A stretch of DNA of 64,000 nucleotides. It comes from Syngnathus acus. Its lineage: Eukaryota; Chordata; Actinopteri; Syngnathiformes; Syngnathidae. Shown here one piece after another: positions 1 through 11,103 of the stretch. Position 1 is the first letter of the stretch. Each line of letters opens with the position of its first letter. Location: contig NC_051099.1 of assembly GCF_901709675.1 (NCBI RefSeq), positions 8,806,001 to 8,870,000 on the forward strand. The letters run 5' to 3'. Position numbers and translations under genes: made by a program. The notes beneath the pieces were generated by a model that worked only from the letters and a program-made list of their open reading frames with translations, was not told the DNA's origin and ran no database searches.

Positions 1-1132
1 CCGTTGGCAACAGTCTCTCACCTGGTCGTGAACGGGAAGTTGCGTCACTGACTCGTTCGTGAACGGGAAATTACGTCAGTGACTCGTAAAGGCCCTCCTC
101 CATCTATCACTCGCTGCTGATTGGTCGTTCGCGAAGATTCACGAATGAGTGACAGACAGCATTGCCGCTATGCCATTGCCTGTTGAAAAAAAACGTTATG
201 CCGACATTTGTTAATTTTGGGGACACCAACTCATATAACAACGTAAAACACATATTGTCATATGAAGCAGTTAACCAAATGTCAGATTTTTATGTTTTGT
301 TTGGCGAATATAAAAACAAGGAATAAAACACCAGACAAGTTATAACATAAATGTTTATTAAAATAATAATAATAAATAATAATAATTAATAAAAGTACAT
401 CTCAAACCAGCAATCTAATGTGAAACTGCAGTCGATATATTGGATAACAATATTTAGGCATATATATGCATACACGTTATATAACACCTACTATAAGTAA
501 ATCGTAAATCTACATTCTTGCTTACGCAAGGAGACGCAACACGTTCACTGACTGATCCGTTGATGCACGGAAAGGCAGTTCACCCATTGACTCTTTCGCG
601 AACGGGAAAGCCAGGATTCGCTCCCTCACTGATCCGTTCGTTCTCACGATGAACTGGAAATGCGAATCACTCACTCACTCACTGATTCGTTCACTCACAG
701 ATTCGTTCGTTGGTGAACGGGAAATGCAATTCACGACTCGTTCGTGAACGGGAAGTTACGTCAGTGACTCGTAAAGTCCCTCCTCCATCTAATGCTCGCT
801 GCTGATTGGTCGTTCGCGAAGATTCACGAATGAGTGACAGACAGCATTGCCGCTATGCCATTGCCAGCCGACACACGTTATGCCGATATTGTTTTAATTT
901 CATATTTGTTGGCTTGTGATTGATGGTGTTATTATACCGAATGTGCTTGTGTTTGAATAAAAGGTCGGAAAAAACACGTTATGCCGACATTTGGTATTTA
1001 ACTCATATAACAACGTAAAACACATTGTTATATAAAGCAGTAAATCAAATGTCTGATTTTTATGTTTTAATTGGCGAATATAAAAACAAGGAATAAAACA
1101 CTAGACAAGTTTTAACATAAATGTTTATTATA

Positions 1133-1169
<37 letters not shown>

Positions 1170-1735
1170 TTAAAAGTAAATTTCAAAGCAGCAATCTAAT
1201 GTGAAATTGCAGTAGATATACTGGATAACAATATTTAGGAGTATATATATATGCATACACGTTATTTAAAAACTACTGTAAGTAAATCATAAATCTACAT
1301 TCTGGCTTCCATAGTTCACGCCAGGAGACGCAACATGTCCACTGACTGATCCGTTGATGCACGGGAAGGCAGTTAACCCATTGACTCGTTCGCGAACAGG
1401 AAGTCGGGAAAGTCAGGATTCGTTCCCTCACTGATCCGTTCTCGCGATGAACCGGAAATGCAAATCACTCACTGATTCGTTCACTCACTGATTCGTTCGT
1501 TGGTGAACGGGAAATGCAATTCACGACTCGTTCGTGAACGGGAACGGGTTCGTTTTGTTTTACGGCGAGGTGGCACCAGCTTCAATGGGCATTACCGACA
1601 CCTACAGGTTGAAGTCATATGAACTGAAAAAAGAACGAATCACTTTAGGAAGTGATTCGTTCACTCTCGTTAACTGAAAAGATTCGTTCTTTTAAACAAA
1701 TCGTTCACTCACGAGCCAACACTAATTGCGATTGT
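1..1735. repeat. Tandem duplication of a ~0.7-0.8 kb repeat rich in TTCGTTC/GAACGGGAA words
   Basis: Two diverged head-to-tail copies are visible. Matching landmarks recur at offsets of 685 bp (73 and 758), about 772 bp (231 and 1003) and 790 bp (about 706 and 1496). The offset grows because the second copy carries insertions, including a longer AAT-type microsatellite (1131-1172, against 358-392). Short words such as TTCGTTC, GAACGGGAA and their complements are scattered in both orientations. Dense short motifs in both orientations are typical of the subterminal regions of hAT-type DNA transposons, but no transposase or clean terminal repeat is visible. The block ends near 1735 with a dyad around GAATCACTTTAGGAAGTGATTC. 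A non-coding transposon-derived duplication is the best reading. Confidence 0.7.
1131..1172. repeat. (AAT/ATA)n microsatellite
   Basis: An AT-only trinucleotide run of the ATAAT/AAT type. It lies inside the second copy of the tandem duplication and is longer than the matching run at 358-392 in the first copy. Confidence 0.85.
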
Positions 1736-2229
1736 TGGAGCTTGTGCGCAGCGGTAAATTAAAGGTTGCTGGTATCGACTGAGTATGTTGCTGTGATCGT
1801 GTGCGTCTTTGATACAAAGTGAGTATATAAATTTGATTGCTACTACTGTCTACTGTTGTGCCGTTTCTCTGATCGCGGTTTGTTTCGCGTGTGCGCCGTT
1901 TGATTGATAGCTTCGGCGCGCTCCTTTAAGTTTGCCTCGCATGTATGAGTAGCCGTTACGCAGCGGCACGGCGACTATTGGTCGCCAGCAAATGCATTTT
2001 GTTGTCTCGATGACTTATGTTTGGTGTGTTGCCGAGAGTATTTCATTTATGGTTATTAAGTATAGCGGAACCGTTACGCGCAGTTAGTTATGTAATGTGT
2101 GCCGTCTACTAGTGTTGTGTGTTGTGTGACGTCAGAAGTTGAGCGTTGACTTCCATGCTGTATTTCTGTCTGTTGCAGAACCACACACACGCACACATAC
2201 ACCACACACCCTTCACGCACTTTATACAA
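1736..2229. other. Non-coding spacer
   Basis: No coding frame or RNA gene is recognised. A short imperfect CA-rich stretch (about 2180-2215) precedes the next repeat. Confidence 0.5.
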
Positions 2230-3180
2230 TAATCACACCAGGGACGTGCGGTGAGGGTTGGGGTTGGTGAGGCACTGACTCAGTCAGATTTACAAACGTA
2301 CTGTATGACGCTAAGGCACTGACTCACAAGTCAGATTTACAAGCGTACATGGTTGTTATCCCGTTCTTGATTAAATTTAATAACATTTTAAACACACCAC
2401 TGTACATTTAAACACACCACAGCAGTATTCTTACCTTTACTTGTAAATGAAGTCCATTCTCCTGTCCTGGACGAAGATCTCGATGACTTTGTTGTAGAAG
2501 TCCTCCTTTTTGTCCTTTTCTTTGAGTTTTACAAGTCTCTCTTGTAAAAGGCCCGTAGTTTGAATTAATCCTCGCAAATCTGGCGTTGGTCTTCCCTTAC
2601 TTATGATTTCTTGCTTTGACTGAAAGTCAAGTTTTGAAAAATTTCTTATCTTCGAGATTATATCCTCCATTTTCAGGGAAAATAAAGCCAAATAGCAACG
2701 CGTTAGCACCGAATGTTGTTGGTTGTTTTTCTTTTCTTTTTTTTCTTCTTAATTTACTCTCGCATTTACTCGTGTCGTGAACTATTAGCCGCAGGCTCAC
2801 TATCGCCCCATCTTTGAGGCAAAGGTACTGGCTGCCTCAAGGCCCGTATTTTCCCGCTGACTGCAAGCACGCGCCGTTTGCACGCGCTCAGTACAGTGTG
2901 TGAGTGGTGCACACTCTCACACACACGCCCTGAGAGGCACTACCTGTCACTGCCTCAGCCTCCATGATTCTTGTCTCCCGTTGTTATTTGAACAAGAAAT
3001 ACAGCTATTTTGACTATGAAAATGATCCAAATGTATAGGAAACACACCAAAATTGCATTAAAAGCATAGACCACAGGACAGATATTATATTATGTTTTAT
3101 TATATTGTTCATTTTTTAACAACTTATGGTGACAGCTGAGGAAACCATGTTGAGCCCTGTACCGCCCCTGGTGGCAAGGT
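2230..3180 (-). mobile_element. hAT-type element fragment with ZMYM1/TTF-like 5' coding exon
   Basis: The block starts with CCAGGGACGTGCGGTGAG and contains repeated words such as GGCACTGACTC and CAGATTTACAA. Its only coding remnant is the - strand exon listed at 2437-2670. No matching inverted terminus was found near 3180, so the right limit is approximate. Assignment to the hAT/TTF class rests on the coding exon, not on transposon ends. It is likely a non-autonomous or truncated copy. Confidence 0.45.
2437..2670 (-). pseudogene. N-terminal exon of a ZMYM1/TTF-type hAT transposase-like protein (fragment)
   Basis: Reading leftward from the ATG at 2668-2670 gives about 77 codons. They begin MEDIISKIRNFSKLDFQSKQ and contain the phrase SKGRPTPDLRGL. 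This resembles, from memory, the N-terminus of fish zinc finger MYM-type 1-like proteins, which are domesticated or active hAT transposases. The frame ends in a stop just after a good donor-like site (CAA|GTAAAG on the - strand, near 2439). It therefore reads as a 5' exon whose downstream exons are missing from the window. In the family these proteins bind DNA and catalyse cut-and-paste transposition; none of the catalytic part is present here. It may be a passenger of the surrounding repeat. Confidence 0.45.
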
Positions 3181-3440
3181 GAGGCACTGCTAGACGCCAG
3201 CCTTGGATTACTATTGAATGTTCTGGACAGAAAGAAAATGTTTTGACTAATAATGAAAACTACGGTTGGAAGCATAATTAAACTAAGAATGTGACAAACA
3301 AACAAATGCAAGGTAAGTGGTGAGTAAGAACTTTGCATAGTCAGGGAACATTAACGAATTGATGATGTCACACACAAAACTTCACATACGTAAGTCCAGA
3401 CAAAATGACAAAAGTGGAAGGATGATGAATGGACGAGGTA

Positions 3441-5577
3441 GAATAGAAGATCTTTATTGTCATTGTCACATGTACAACGAAATTTAAAAAGTGCCAACCG
3501 ATCCGCGCATGCGATAAAAAATATATAGAATAAATAGAATAAAAAGATAAAAAAAACAAGCTACAAACCCACAGAAGAACATACACAGACATAATCATTT
3601 ACGTTTAGCTGCATTCAATGTGACTACCGCTGTAGGGTAAAAACTGTTGGCGAATCTGCTAGTCCTCGACCTAATTTATCTGTAGCGTCTGCCTGATGGC
3701 AACAGTTCGAAAAGGGAGTGGCCAGGGTGGGAAGTGTCCTTCAGAATGTTCTGTGTTTTTTTGAGACAGCGGGTTCTGTGTAGGTCTTCCAGTGTGGGGA
3801 GAGGGCAGCCAATGATCTTCTGTGCTGTGTTGATGACCCCTTGGAGCTTTTTCCTCTGAGCAGCAGTGCAGCTGGAGTACCAAACACATATACAGTACGT
3901 TAAAGTGCTTTCTATGGAGCAGCGATAGAAAGACACCAGCAGTCTCCGTGTAATGCTGTGCCTCCTCAGCACCCTTAAAAAGTAGAGTCTCTGTTGGGCC
4001 TTTTTAAGCAGCTCAGAGGTGTTCACGCCCCAGGTGAAGTCCTCCTCGATGTGGACTCCCAGGTAGCGGAAGGAGGACACCCTCTTCACACAGACCCCGT
4101 CGATGATGAGTGGTGGAATGTCCGTTTTATTTTTCCTCCTAAAATCAATGACCAGTTCTTGGGTTTTAGCCGTGTTTAGGAGCAGATTGTTCTCTCCGCA
4201 CCACTCCGATAGCTGGACCACTTCGTCCCTGTAGGCAGACTCATCCCCCTTTGAGATGAGCCCCACCACGGTTGTGTCATCCGCAAATTTCACGATGGTG
4301 TTGCTGCGGTGGGCGGGGGTGCATGCATGTGTGTAGAGCGTGTAAAGCAGTGGGCTCAGTACGAAGCCCTGTGGGGAGCCGGTACCAAGACTGAGAGGTG
4401 TGGATGTATGACGGCCCACTTTCACCCTCTGGCTGCGACCCGTCAGGAAGCTCTTAATCCACCTGCAAGTATTATGTGGAAGTCCCAGGCCCTCCAGTAT
4501 GTCCACCAGTCTGTGGGGGAGGATAGTGTTAAAAGCAGAGCTAAAGTCCACGAAGAGCATCCGCACATAGCTCCCCGGCTGCTCCAGGTGGGACAGTGCA
4601 GCGTGGAGGGCTGTAGCTACTGCGTCCTCTGTGGATCTATTTGCACTGTAGGCAAACTGGTGGGGGTCAAAACCTCTGAACAGGAGTGCTGTGATGTGAC
4701 CCCGTACCAGCTTTTCAAAGCACTTCATGACCACCGGGGTGAGTGCGACTGGCCGGTAGTCATTGAGGCTGGTGATGTGGCGTTTCTTGGGCAGGGGGAC
4801 TATAGTGGAGGATTTTTAAACAGGATGGGACGGTGGACTCAGTAAGGGACTGGTTGAAAATCTTTGTGAAGACTCCAGCCAGCTGATCTGCGCAGTCCTT
4901 CAGGACACGCCCAGTGACGCCGTCAGGACCCCCAGCCTTCCTCGGGTTGATGGTCCGCAGCGTGCGCCTCACCTCGTGCTCCTTCACTGTGAGGGTGAAG
5001 CTGCTGCGGTCTGTGGGATGTGATGTGGCCCCTTCAGGTGGCTCGGACTCGAACCGGGCGAAGAAGGTATTGAGGACCTCTGTCAGTGAGGCGTCCCCTT
5101 CAGCAGCTCCGATGGTGGTTCTGTAGTTGGTGAGATGCTGGACTCCCTGCCACACCTGCTTGCTGTTGTTGCTGTCCAGGTGATCCTCAATCCTCTTCTT
5201 GTAGGCAAGCTGGGCCTCTCTGATGCCTCTCCTCAGGTTGGCTCTGGCTGTGCTGTAGAGAGCCCCGTCCTCAGACCTGAGGGACAGGGCGGTGTCCCTC
5301 TCCTCCAGCAGCCGAAGGACCTCCCGGGTCATCCAGGGCTTCTGGTTGGGGTATATCCGTATAAGTTTGTCCACTGTGACAGTGTCTGTGCAGTGCTTGA
5401 TATAACACAGAACACTGTCTGTGAACACGTTCAAGTCCCGGTGTTCGAAGATGTCCCAGTTAGTCCTGTCGAAGCAGTCCTGCAACTGCTGAGAGGAGTC
5501 ATCAGGCCAGGTTTTAACAGTTTTAGTGATGATAGGAGCTGATTTCCTGATGGTGGTATATGCCGGGATTAATAGCA
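3441..5577 (-). mobile_element. L2-type non-LTR retrotransposon (5'-truncated) inserted in an LTR
   Basis: The - strand encodes the region after the endonuclease and a reverse transcriptase. The 3' end lies at about 3441 and carries the ACAATGACAATAAAG-type tail typical of fish L2. The junctions can be read by comparison with the empty site at 61400: LTR sequence stops at 3440 and resumes at 5578. The 5' end is truncated, so no apurinic endonuclease core is present. Coding is interrupted by one frameshift near 4795. Confidence 0.85.
3676..5566 (-). pseudogene. L2-type reverse transcriptase ORF, broken
   Basis: The upstream part (about 5566-4795) covers the linker and the start of the reverse transcriptase, including the phrase INPRKAGGPDGVTGRVL. 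The downstream part (4734-3676) carries the palm, with the catalytic box [10 protein letters not shown], the preceding [13 protein letters not shown] block, and the C-terminal phrase [13 protein letters not shown] seen across fish L2 elements. The two parts are in different frames, and a one-base shift near 4795 explains the break. In life this enzyme primes reverse transcription from a nicked target site. It cannot be functional here without the endonuclease and with the shift. Confidence 0.85.
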
Positions 5578-6186
5578 GTGCGACAGTGTATGTGCAAGAA
5601 TGGAGGAGAATGTTTACAGGAAGGTCACTTGGAGATAAAATCAGCAGGTGCCAGAGGGAGACAGCCAAGAACCCGGCCAAAGATGATCGTCAAGGCTGAA
5701 AGACGGAAAGGAAAACAACAGCCCCCACACACATCGAAATCAGCACCCAACCTCACGGAACCAGCTCTCACCGAACCAGCATCCACTCCCATGGAATCAA
5801 ACTCTCCTGCGAACTTGCCCCACCCCAAAGACTCATCACCCATCAAACTCGGCCCACACCGGCATGTGCAACTGAATATAAGCTGACCAAAGAACCTTGA
5901 ACGTTCCCTTTTCTGAATGGAGACTTTCTGCTCTTGAGCATGGTCGCACGAAAGGCCCAGCGCTGTATTGTACTTTCCTGAGAACAGAGCTTTCTTAACA
6001 AGAATTGTGATCGAACTCAACCAACCTGTGTAAGTCTCAATTTTGTTTCGGTGTCTCAGTCTTTTCCTTACATTGCAAAAGACAACGAACACGCAGGGAG
6101 TAAATTGGATAACAGGCGATTGGCTCTGGCTTTTGCCGTGAGGCACGGATAGTGCGCTTCCTAAATTGTGAACCAAATCCAACAAA

Positions 6187-6202
6187 TGGTGACCATCCGA
6201 GG
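6187..6202 (+). promoter_or_regulatory. Candidate retroviral primer-binding site
   Basis: TGGTGACCATCCGAGG begins two bases after the CA end of the LTR. A retroviral primer-binding site starts with TGG, complementary to the CCA end of a tRNA, and lies just inside the 5' LTR. The tRNA was not identified. The + orientation of the LTR is supported by this site and by the donor at 6290. Confidence 0.45.
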
Positions 6203-6289
6203 TTCTTCAGAAGGAAAAGTACATGCTCCAGGAAGGATTATTTCTTCTCCGCTCTTGCTCAACAGTATTGCAGTCCGATCGGCGCAAAA

Positions 6290-6296
6290 GGTAAGG
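6290..6296 (+). other. Candidate splice donor of the ERV leader
   Basis: AAAAG|GTAAGG at 6290/6291 matches the 5' splice consensus. It sits about 100 bases inside the LTR, as in retroviral leaders. Confidence 0.35.
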
Positions 6297-6414
6297 GAGA
6301 ACCTGTTTTCTCAATAAAAATCTCCTAGTTCAGCAATATTGTGGACTGAAAGCGGAATATAATTAAAAATGATCATTTTAGCTCCTTGTTCAGGAATGGT
6401 GGTTGTATATACAT

Positions 6415-7488
6415 TTAAGCTTGTATGGAAACTGGTGAAAAACTGGTACAAAGATGAACGACCATTAGTTTTACACGTATGTAATCTTCCACCACCAGCC
6501 ACGAAAGGGACTCTACCTTCATAGCGTATTCATCTTGATCAGCGTCGACTCTCGCAGGCGTTGATGTCAGCGGCGGTATTGGTTCAAAGCCCATGTCAAT
6601 CAGCGGAGAGTCCTGCATCGGAATGTTGTCCCCAGCGGTCGGTGAGGAATAGTCGACGACGAGATTCGGATAGCCTTCTACGATTGTGTCATCCGCCCCC
6701 GCGGCCAGATCCATGGAGCCCGCAAAATCACAGTCACTGGTTACCATGACCTCTGGCTCTGGATTGAGCATGTGAGCAATGTCATTGATAGTTAATCGTG
6801 GCAAGTCCATACCGTTTTCAGGGTAAAGCGCGCATGCGTCATCAAACGTGTCGATGGCAGGAGACGAGGACCAATGTTCATGCTGCTCCGTCCCGTTTGC
6901 TAAGCGGTTCTCGCCGCCGTACCCTGGGCTCGCAGGAAGGGTTGCAGGACTCTCAAACACCTCAAAGGTTGATGACGAACCTCTGAAGAGACGATCGAAC
7001 CGCTGATCATCGTAGCACAGCGATGGTAGCTGTAGCATCGGTGATAAGAGGGCGCTCACCCCCTCTGCTGTCTGTGACGTCGTGACGCTCGGTTCGGGTG
7101 TAGGCATCGGTAAGATGTCAAACCCCTCTGGTGCTGACCTCACTGCCGCTGGTGGTGATTCTGTTGCAGCCGATGATAAGGCGGATCTCGACCCCTCAGC
7201 CGGCGCGTTTGGTCGTGGAGATGCAATGAAAGCTGTGTCGCCCTGGTTTGGCTCTGTGCCAGAGTTGTCAGGGGTCGACCAGAGTGTGATCGTACAGCGC
7301 GGTACGGTTTGCACACCTCTGGAAAGCTTTTCTCCTGGCCCGTTCTCCACAGGTGGAAAACTTGGTAAAAGTCATCTGGCGGGTCTTTTTTGAGCCATCT
7401 TCTTCTTCTTTGATGTGTAGAGCGATCTCGCTCTTGGTGGTAGCTGTGAAGGCTGGGTCCGAAAGCCCGCTCTTATACAGTTTAGACA
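6415..7488 (-). CDS. Unrecognised acidic/proline-rich open frame, antisense to the ERV-like LTR
   Basis: A long - strand frame is open from about 7350 to 6415. A second, overlapping frame is open from the solo-LTR junction (7488) to 7268. Neither begins with ATG; the first bases are GTG. The upstream part is basic (phrases KEEEDGSKKTRQMTF and ERARRKAFQR). The downstream part is rich in P, S, D and E, with phrases DLPRLTINDIAHMLNPEPE and DSPLIDMGFEPIPPL, resembling a transcription-activator layout. The two parts are in different frames, so either a one-base shift near 7300 separates halves of one protein or they are separate. No family was recognised. A retroviral accessory gene, an antisense gene and a processed host exon are all possible. 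The solo LTR at 7494 interrupts its 5' side. Confidence 0.35.
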
Positions 7489-7493
7489 GGTAT

Positions 7494-8296
7494 TGTTGGG
7501 ATAATTTATGTAAAGCGTTGGCCTGCCACACCTGGCGGCCTTGTCTTTACATCTTATGACTTTCCTTTTGTCTAGGTTTTTCCTCTTTGTGTCAGGGATG
7601 TCTTTTGATCCCTGGCAGCCATATGTCCTTTTGTTATGTGTGTGTTTTGTTCCTGTAAGAGGCCTTCACCAACAATGAGCAGAGCTTATTTGCATAGGCG
7701 AAGTGTTCTTATTTGGGTCAAAGAACTTCGTTCTTTTACTGTAGGTTTGGTTCATAGATTGTTGTTGGTCAGAACTGGTTTTCTTTGTTTGAAGTAGTTG
7801 CATGCAAGTTATCCCATTTTTACTCAATGTATTTTTAAGTGTTTAGGACAAGTTACTTATTATCATTGTGTTAATTTACTAAGTAGTCTAGCAAAGGTTT
7901 AGTTGCATTGTTCCACAGGAAAGCGGCAATTCAAGTTATCTGATCACACTCGAGAACGAGTCGGCCAACAATGGAAGAACAGCTGGTTAAGAGAAGAGGA
8001 CAAAGTCTGCGGGGGTCACAGGCCCAATGAAATGGAGATTCACACCACACTACATTTCTTGACTAATCAGCGTTGCTACAGACAATCTCCCCTCCCTTTA
8101 GTGTAGCAACGCCTCTGTAACCAGGGCAACCAAAACAATAAAAAGAGGAGCACGTGAAGTGAGAACTCAGAATTGATGGAGATTGTAACTGAGCTTGCTC
8201 TCTCTATCGTTCTCCTCGCGAGTAAACCTGTTCTGGTTCTTTCCTCCTCTTCCTTCCAGCGTGTGGTTTAATGTCTGATGGTATTTAAACCTAACA
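7494..8296. mobile_element. Solo LTR, 803 bp, with perfect 5-bp target duplication
   Basis: The element begins TGTTGGG and ends CCTAACA, so TGTT/AACA form the terminal inverted repeat. It is flanked on both sides by GGTAT (7489-7493 and 8297-8301). An AATAAA word at 8137-8142 would fit a polyadenylation signal if the LTR reads rightward. No internal retroviral sequence is attached, so it is a product of LTR-LTR recombination. It does not match the LTR at 3185-6184 or at 60781-61969. Confidence 0.8.
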
Positions 8297-8417
8297 GGTA
8301 TGCTAATGACTACAGCCCCACCTTTCTGTGACACTAGGTAAAAAGAAGGGGGCTAAGAATGGTTGTACTGAAGAGGTGTGAGGAGAGCAGGGTGGGGGGA
8401 GTTTAAAGTTATTTTTG

Positions 8418-8619
8418 CAGGGGTGTCAAGATCCTTTCCTCGGGGGCCGAATCCCTACATGTTTTCCAAGTTTCCCTCGTTAAACACACCTGATTCAATT
8501 AATCAGGCTCCTGCTGAAAGTGAGGACGAACTGGTCATTTGAATCAGGTGTGTTTAACAAGGGAAACTTGGAAAACATGTAGGGATTCGGCCCCCGAGGA
8601 AAGGAGTTTGACACCCCTG
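8418..8619. mobile_element. hAT-type hairpin MITE (CAGGGGTGTCAA termini)
   Basis: The two halves are near-perfect inverted repeats: CAGGGGTGTCAA at the left, TTGACACCCCTG at the right, with arms of about 80 bases each. Only a short central spacer is unpaired. No coding capacity. CAGGGGTGTC-type termini are common in vertebrate hAT elements. No 8-bp target duplication was found. Confidence 0.8.
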
Positions 8620-8843
8620 AGTCAATTTACGTTTCACTCCGATGATGTTTGACCAGACACGGCTAGATAGAAAGAGTCCCGTAATACTGTCACCAAATGC
8701 TTGCATCCGTTTATACCGTTCTGCAAGCGGTACATTCACTATTGTTTGAAAAAATCCACATTCGCTATTAAACACTTCTAGCGTCAGATACAGTAGATCG
8801 ATTAGCTCTCCATCTTCTGTTCCATCGCTCCAGTGAGAGCGAC

Positions 8844-11069
8844 TTACTGCCGGAAATGCGGACCAAACTCTGGCATCGGTGATACAGGGACCGAACCGCC
8901 CTTATCAGTTGGCTCGGTACCCCGTACTCCCGAAGCACCCCCCACAGAACCTCCCGAGGGACACGGTCGAACGCCTTCTCCAAGTCCACAAAACACATGT
9001 GGACTGGTTGGGCGAACTCCCATGCACCCTCGAGGATCCTGCTGAGGGTGAAGAGCTGGTCCACTGTTCCACGGCCAGGACGAAAGCCACACTGCTCCTC
9101 CTGAATCAGAGGTTCGACCTCCCGACGGACCCTCCTCTCCAGCACCCCTGAATAGACCTTACCAGGGAGGCTGAGGAGTGTAATTCCCCTGTAATTGGAA
9201 CACACCCTCCGGTCCCCCTTCTTAAAGAGGGGAACCACCACCCCAGTCTGCCAATCCAGAGGCACTGTCCCCGATGTCCACGCAATGTTGTAAAGGCGTG
9301 TCAGCCATGACAGCCCCACAACAACCAGAGCCCTTAAGAACTCCGGGCGGATCTCATCCACCCCCGGGGCCTTGCCACCGAGGAGTTTTTTAACTACCTC
9401 AGTGACTTCGACCCCAGAGATTGGAGAGTCCGCCTCAGAGTCCCCAGGCCCTGCTTCCACAATGGAAGGCGTGTAGGTGGAATTGAGGAGGTCTTCGAAG
9501 TATTCTCCCCACCGACACACGACGTCCCGAGTCGAGGTCAGCAGCACGCCATCCCCACTGTAAACAGTGTTGATGTTGCACTGCTTCCCCCTCCTGAGAC
9601 GCCGGATGGTGGACCAGAATTTCCTCGAAGCCGTCCGGAAGTCATTCTCCATGGCCTCGCCAAACTCCTCCCACGCCCGGATTTTTGCCTCAGCAACCGC
9701 CGAAGCCGCGTTCCGCTTGGCCATCCGGTACCTGTCAGCTGCCTCCGGAGTCCCGCAGGCCAAAACGGCCCGATAGGACTCCTTCTTCAGCTTGACGGCA
9801 TCCATTACCACCGGTGTCGACCAGCGGGTTCGGGGATTGCCGCCACGACAGGCACCAATGACCTTACGGTCACAGCTCCGGTCGGCCGCCTCAACAATGG
9901 AGGCGCGCAACAAGGTCCACTCAGACTCAATGTTCCCCGCCTCCGCCGGGACGTGGGAAAAGCTCTGCCGGAGGTGGTAGTTGAAGCTCTTCCTGACAGG
10001 GGATTCTGCCAGACGTTCCCAGCAGACCCTCACAGAGCGTTTGGGTCTGCCAGGTCGGACGGGCATATTCCCCCACCATCGGAGCCAACCCACCACCAGG
10101 TGGTGATCAGTTGACAGCTCCGCCCCTCTCTTCGCCCGAGTGTCCAAAACATGCGGCCACAAATCCGATGACACGACTACAAAGTCGATCATCGAACTGC
10201 GGCCTAGTGCCTAGTGCACACATGGACACCCTTATGTTTGAACATGGTGTTCATTATAGAAAATCCGTGTCGAGCACAGAAGCCCAAACACCGCTCGGGT
10301 TCAGATCGGGGGGGCCGTTCCTCCAAATCACGCCCTTCCAGGTCTCACTGTCATTGCCCACGTGAGCATTGAAGTCACCCAGTAGAACGATAGAGTCCCC
10401 AGAAGGAGCGCTCTCCAGCACTTCCTCCAGGGACCCCAAGAAGGGTGGGTACTCTGAGCTGCCGTTTGGTGCATAGACACAAACAACAGTCAGGACCCGT
10501 CCCGCCACCCGAAGGCGGAGGGAGGCTACCCTCTCGTTCACCGGGGTGAACCCCAATGTGCAGGCTCCCAGCCGGGGGGCAATAAGTATACCCACACCTG
10601 CTCGACGCCTCTCACCGTGGGCAACTCCAGAGTGGAAGAGAGTCCAGCCCCTCTCGAGAGGGCTTGTACCGGAACCCAAACTGTGCGTGGAGGCAAGTCC
10701 GACTAGGTCTAGTCGGAACTTTTCTGCCTCGCACACCAGCTTGGGCTCCTTTCCAGCCAGAGAGGTGACATTCCATGTCCCAAGAGCCAGCTTCTGCAGC
10801 CGGGGATCAGACCGCCAAGGTCCCTGCCTTTGGCCGCCGCCCAGCTTACACTGCACCCGACCCCTTTGGCCCCTCCCACAGGTGGTGAGCCCATGGGAAG
10901 GGGGACCCACGTTTCCTTTTCGGGCTGGGCCCGGCCGGGCCCCATGGGTGAAGGCCCGGCCACCAGACGCTCGCCTTCGAGCCCCGCCTCCAGGCCTGGC
11001 TCCAGAGGGGGGCCCCGGTGACCCGCGTCCGGGCGAGGGAAAACGAAATCCATTTATTTTATTCATCAT
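8844..11069 (-). pseudogene. RTE endonuclease-reverse transcriptase, broken and truncated
   Basis: The endonuclease part contains [14 protein letters not shown] near its start and the block [19 protein letters not shown] (about 10400). The RT part contains LYNIAWTSGTVPLDWQTG, YRGITLLSLPGKVYSG and MCFVDLEKAFDRVP. The FADD catalytic box, present in the 43.4-kb copy, is missing because the element is cut near 8844. The endonuclease and RT frames are separated by a disrupted stretch at 10192-10254. A non-functional remnant. Confidence 0.85.
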
Positions 11070-11103
11070 AAGGGGCTAGTGTGAGCCGTACTTTGTCTGG
11101 CCC

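Larger units (their letters stand above)
3185..6184 (+). mobile_element. ERV-like LTR (copy 1), split by an L2 LINE
   Basis: Sequence at 3185-3440 and 5578-6184 is collinear with 61155-61400 and 61401-61969, which form one uninterrupted block in copy 2. Shared landmarks include the GGTTGGAAGCAT word at about 3266/61230 and GCGACAGTGTATGTGC at about 5580/61405. The LTR ends in CCAAATCCAACA, a canonical CA end. The AATATAAG word near 5875 is a candidate TATA box for rightward transcription. The left 370 or so bases of copy 2 have no clear counterpart here, so this copy is truncated or diverged at its left end. A primer-binding-site-like sequence and a splice donor follow immediately, so this was probably a 5' LTR. 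No gag, pol or env frame is recognised downstream. Confidence 0.6.

Noticed and set aside
4309-4845. 178-codon + strand frame
   Set aside because: Antisense of the L2 reverse transcriptase.
3436-6185. Possible host gene between 3.4 and 6.2 kb
   Set aside because: All coding signal belongs to an L2 element inside an LTR; comparison with 61.1-61.97 kb accounts for the rest.
10546-11079. Proline/arginine-rich + strand frame
   Set aside because: Antisense shadow of the RTE endonuclease.
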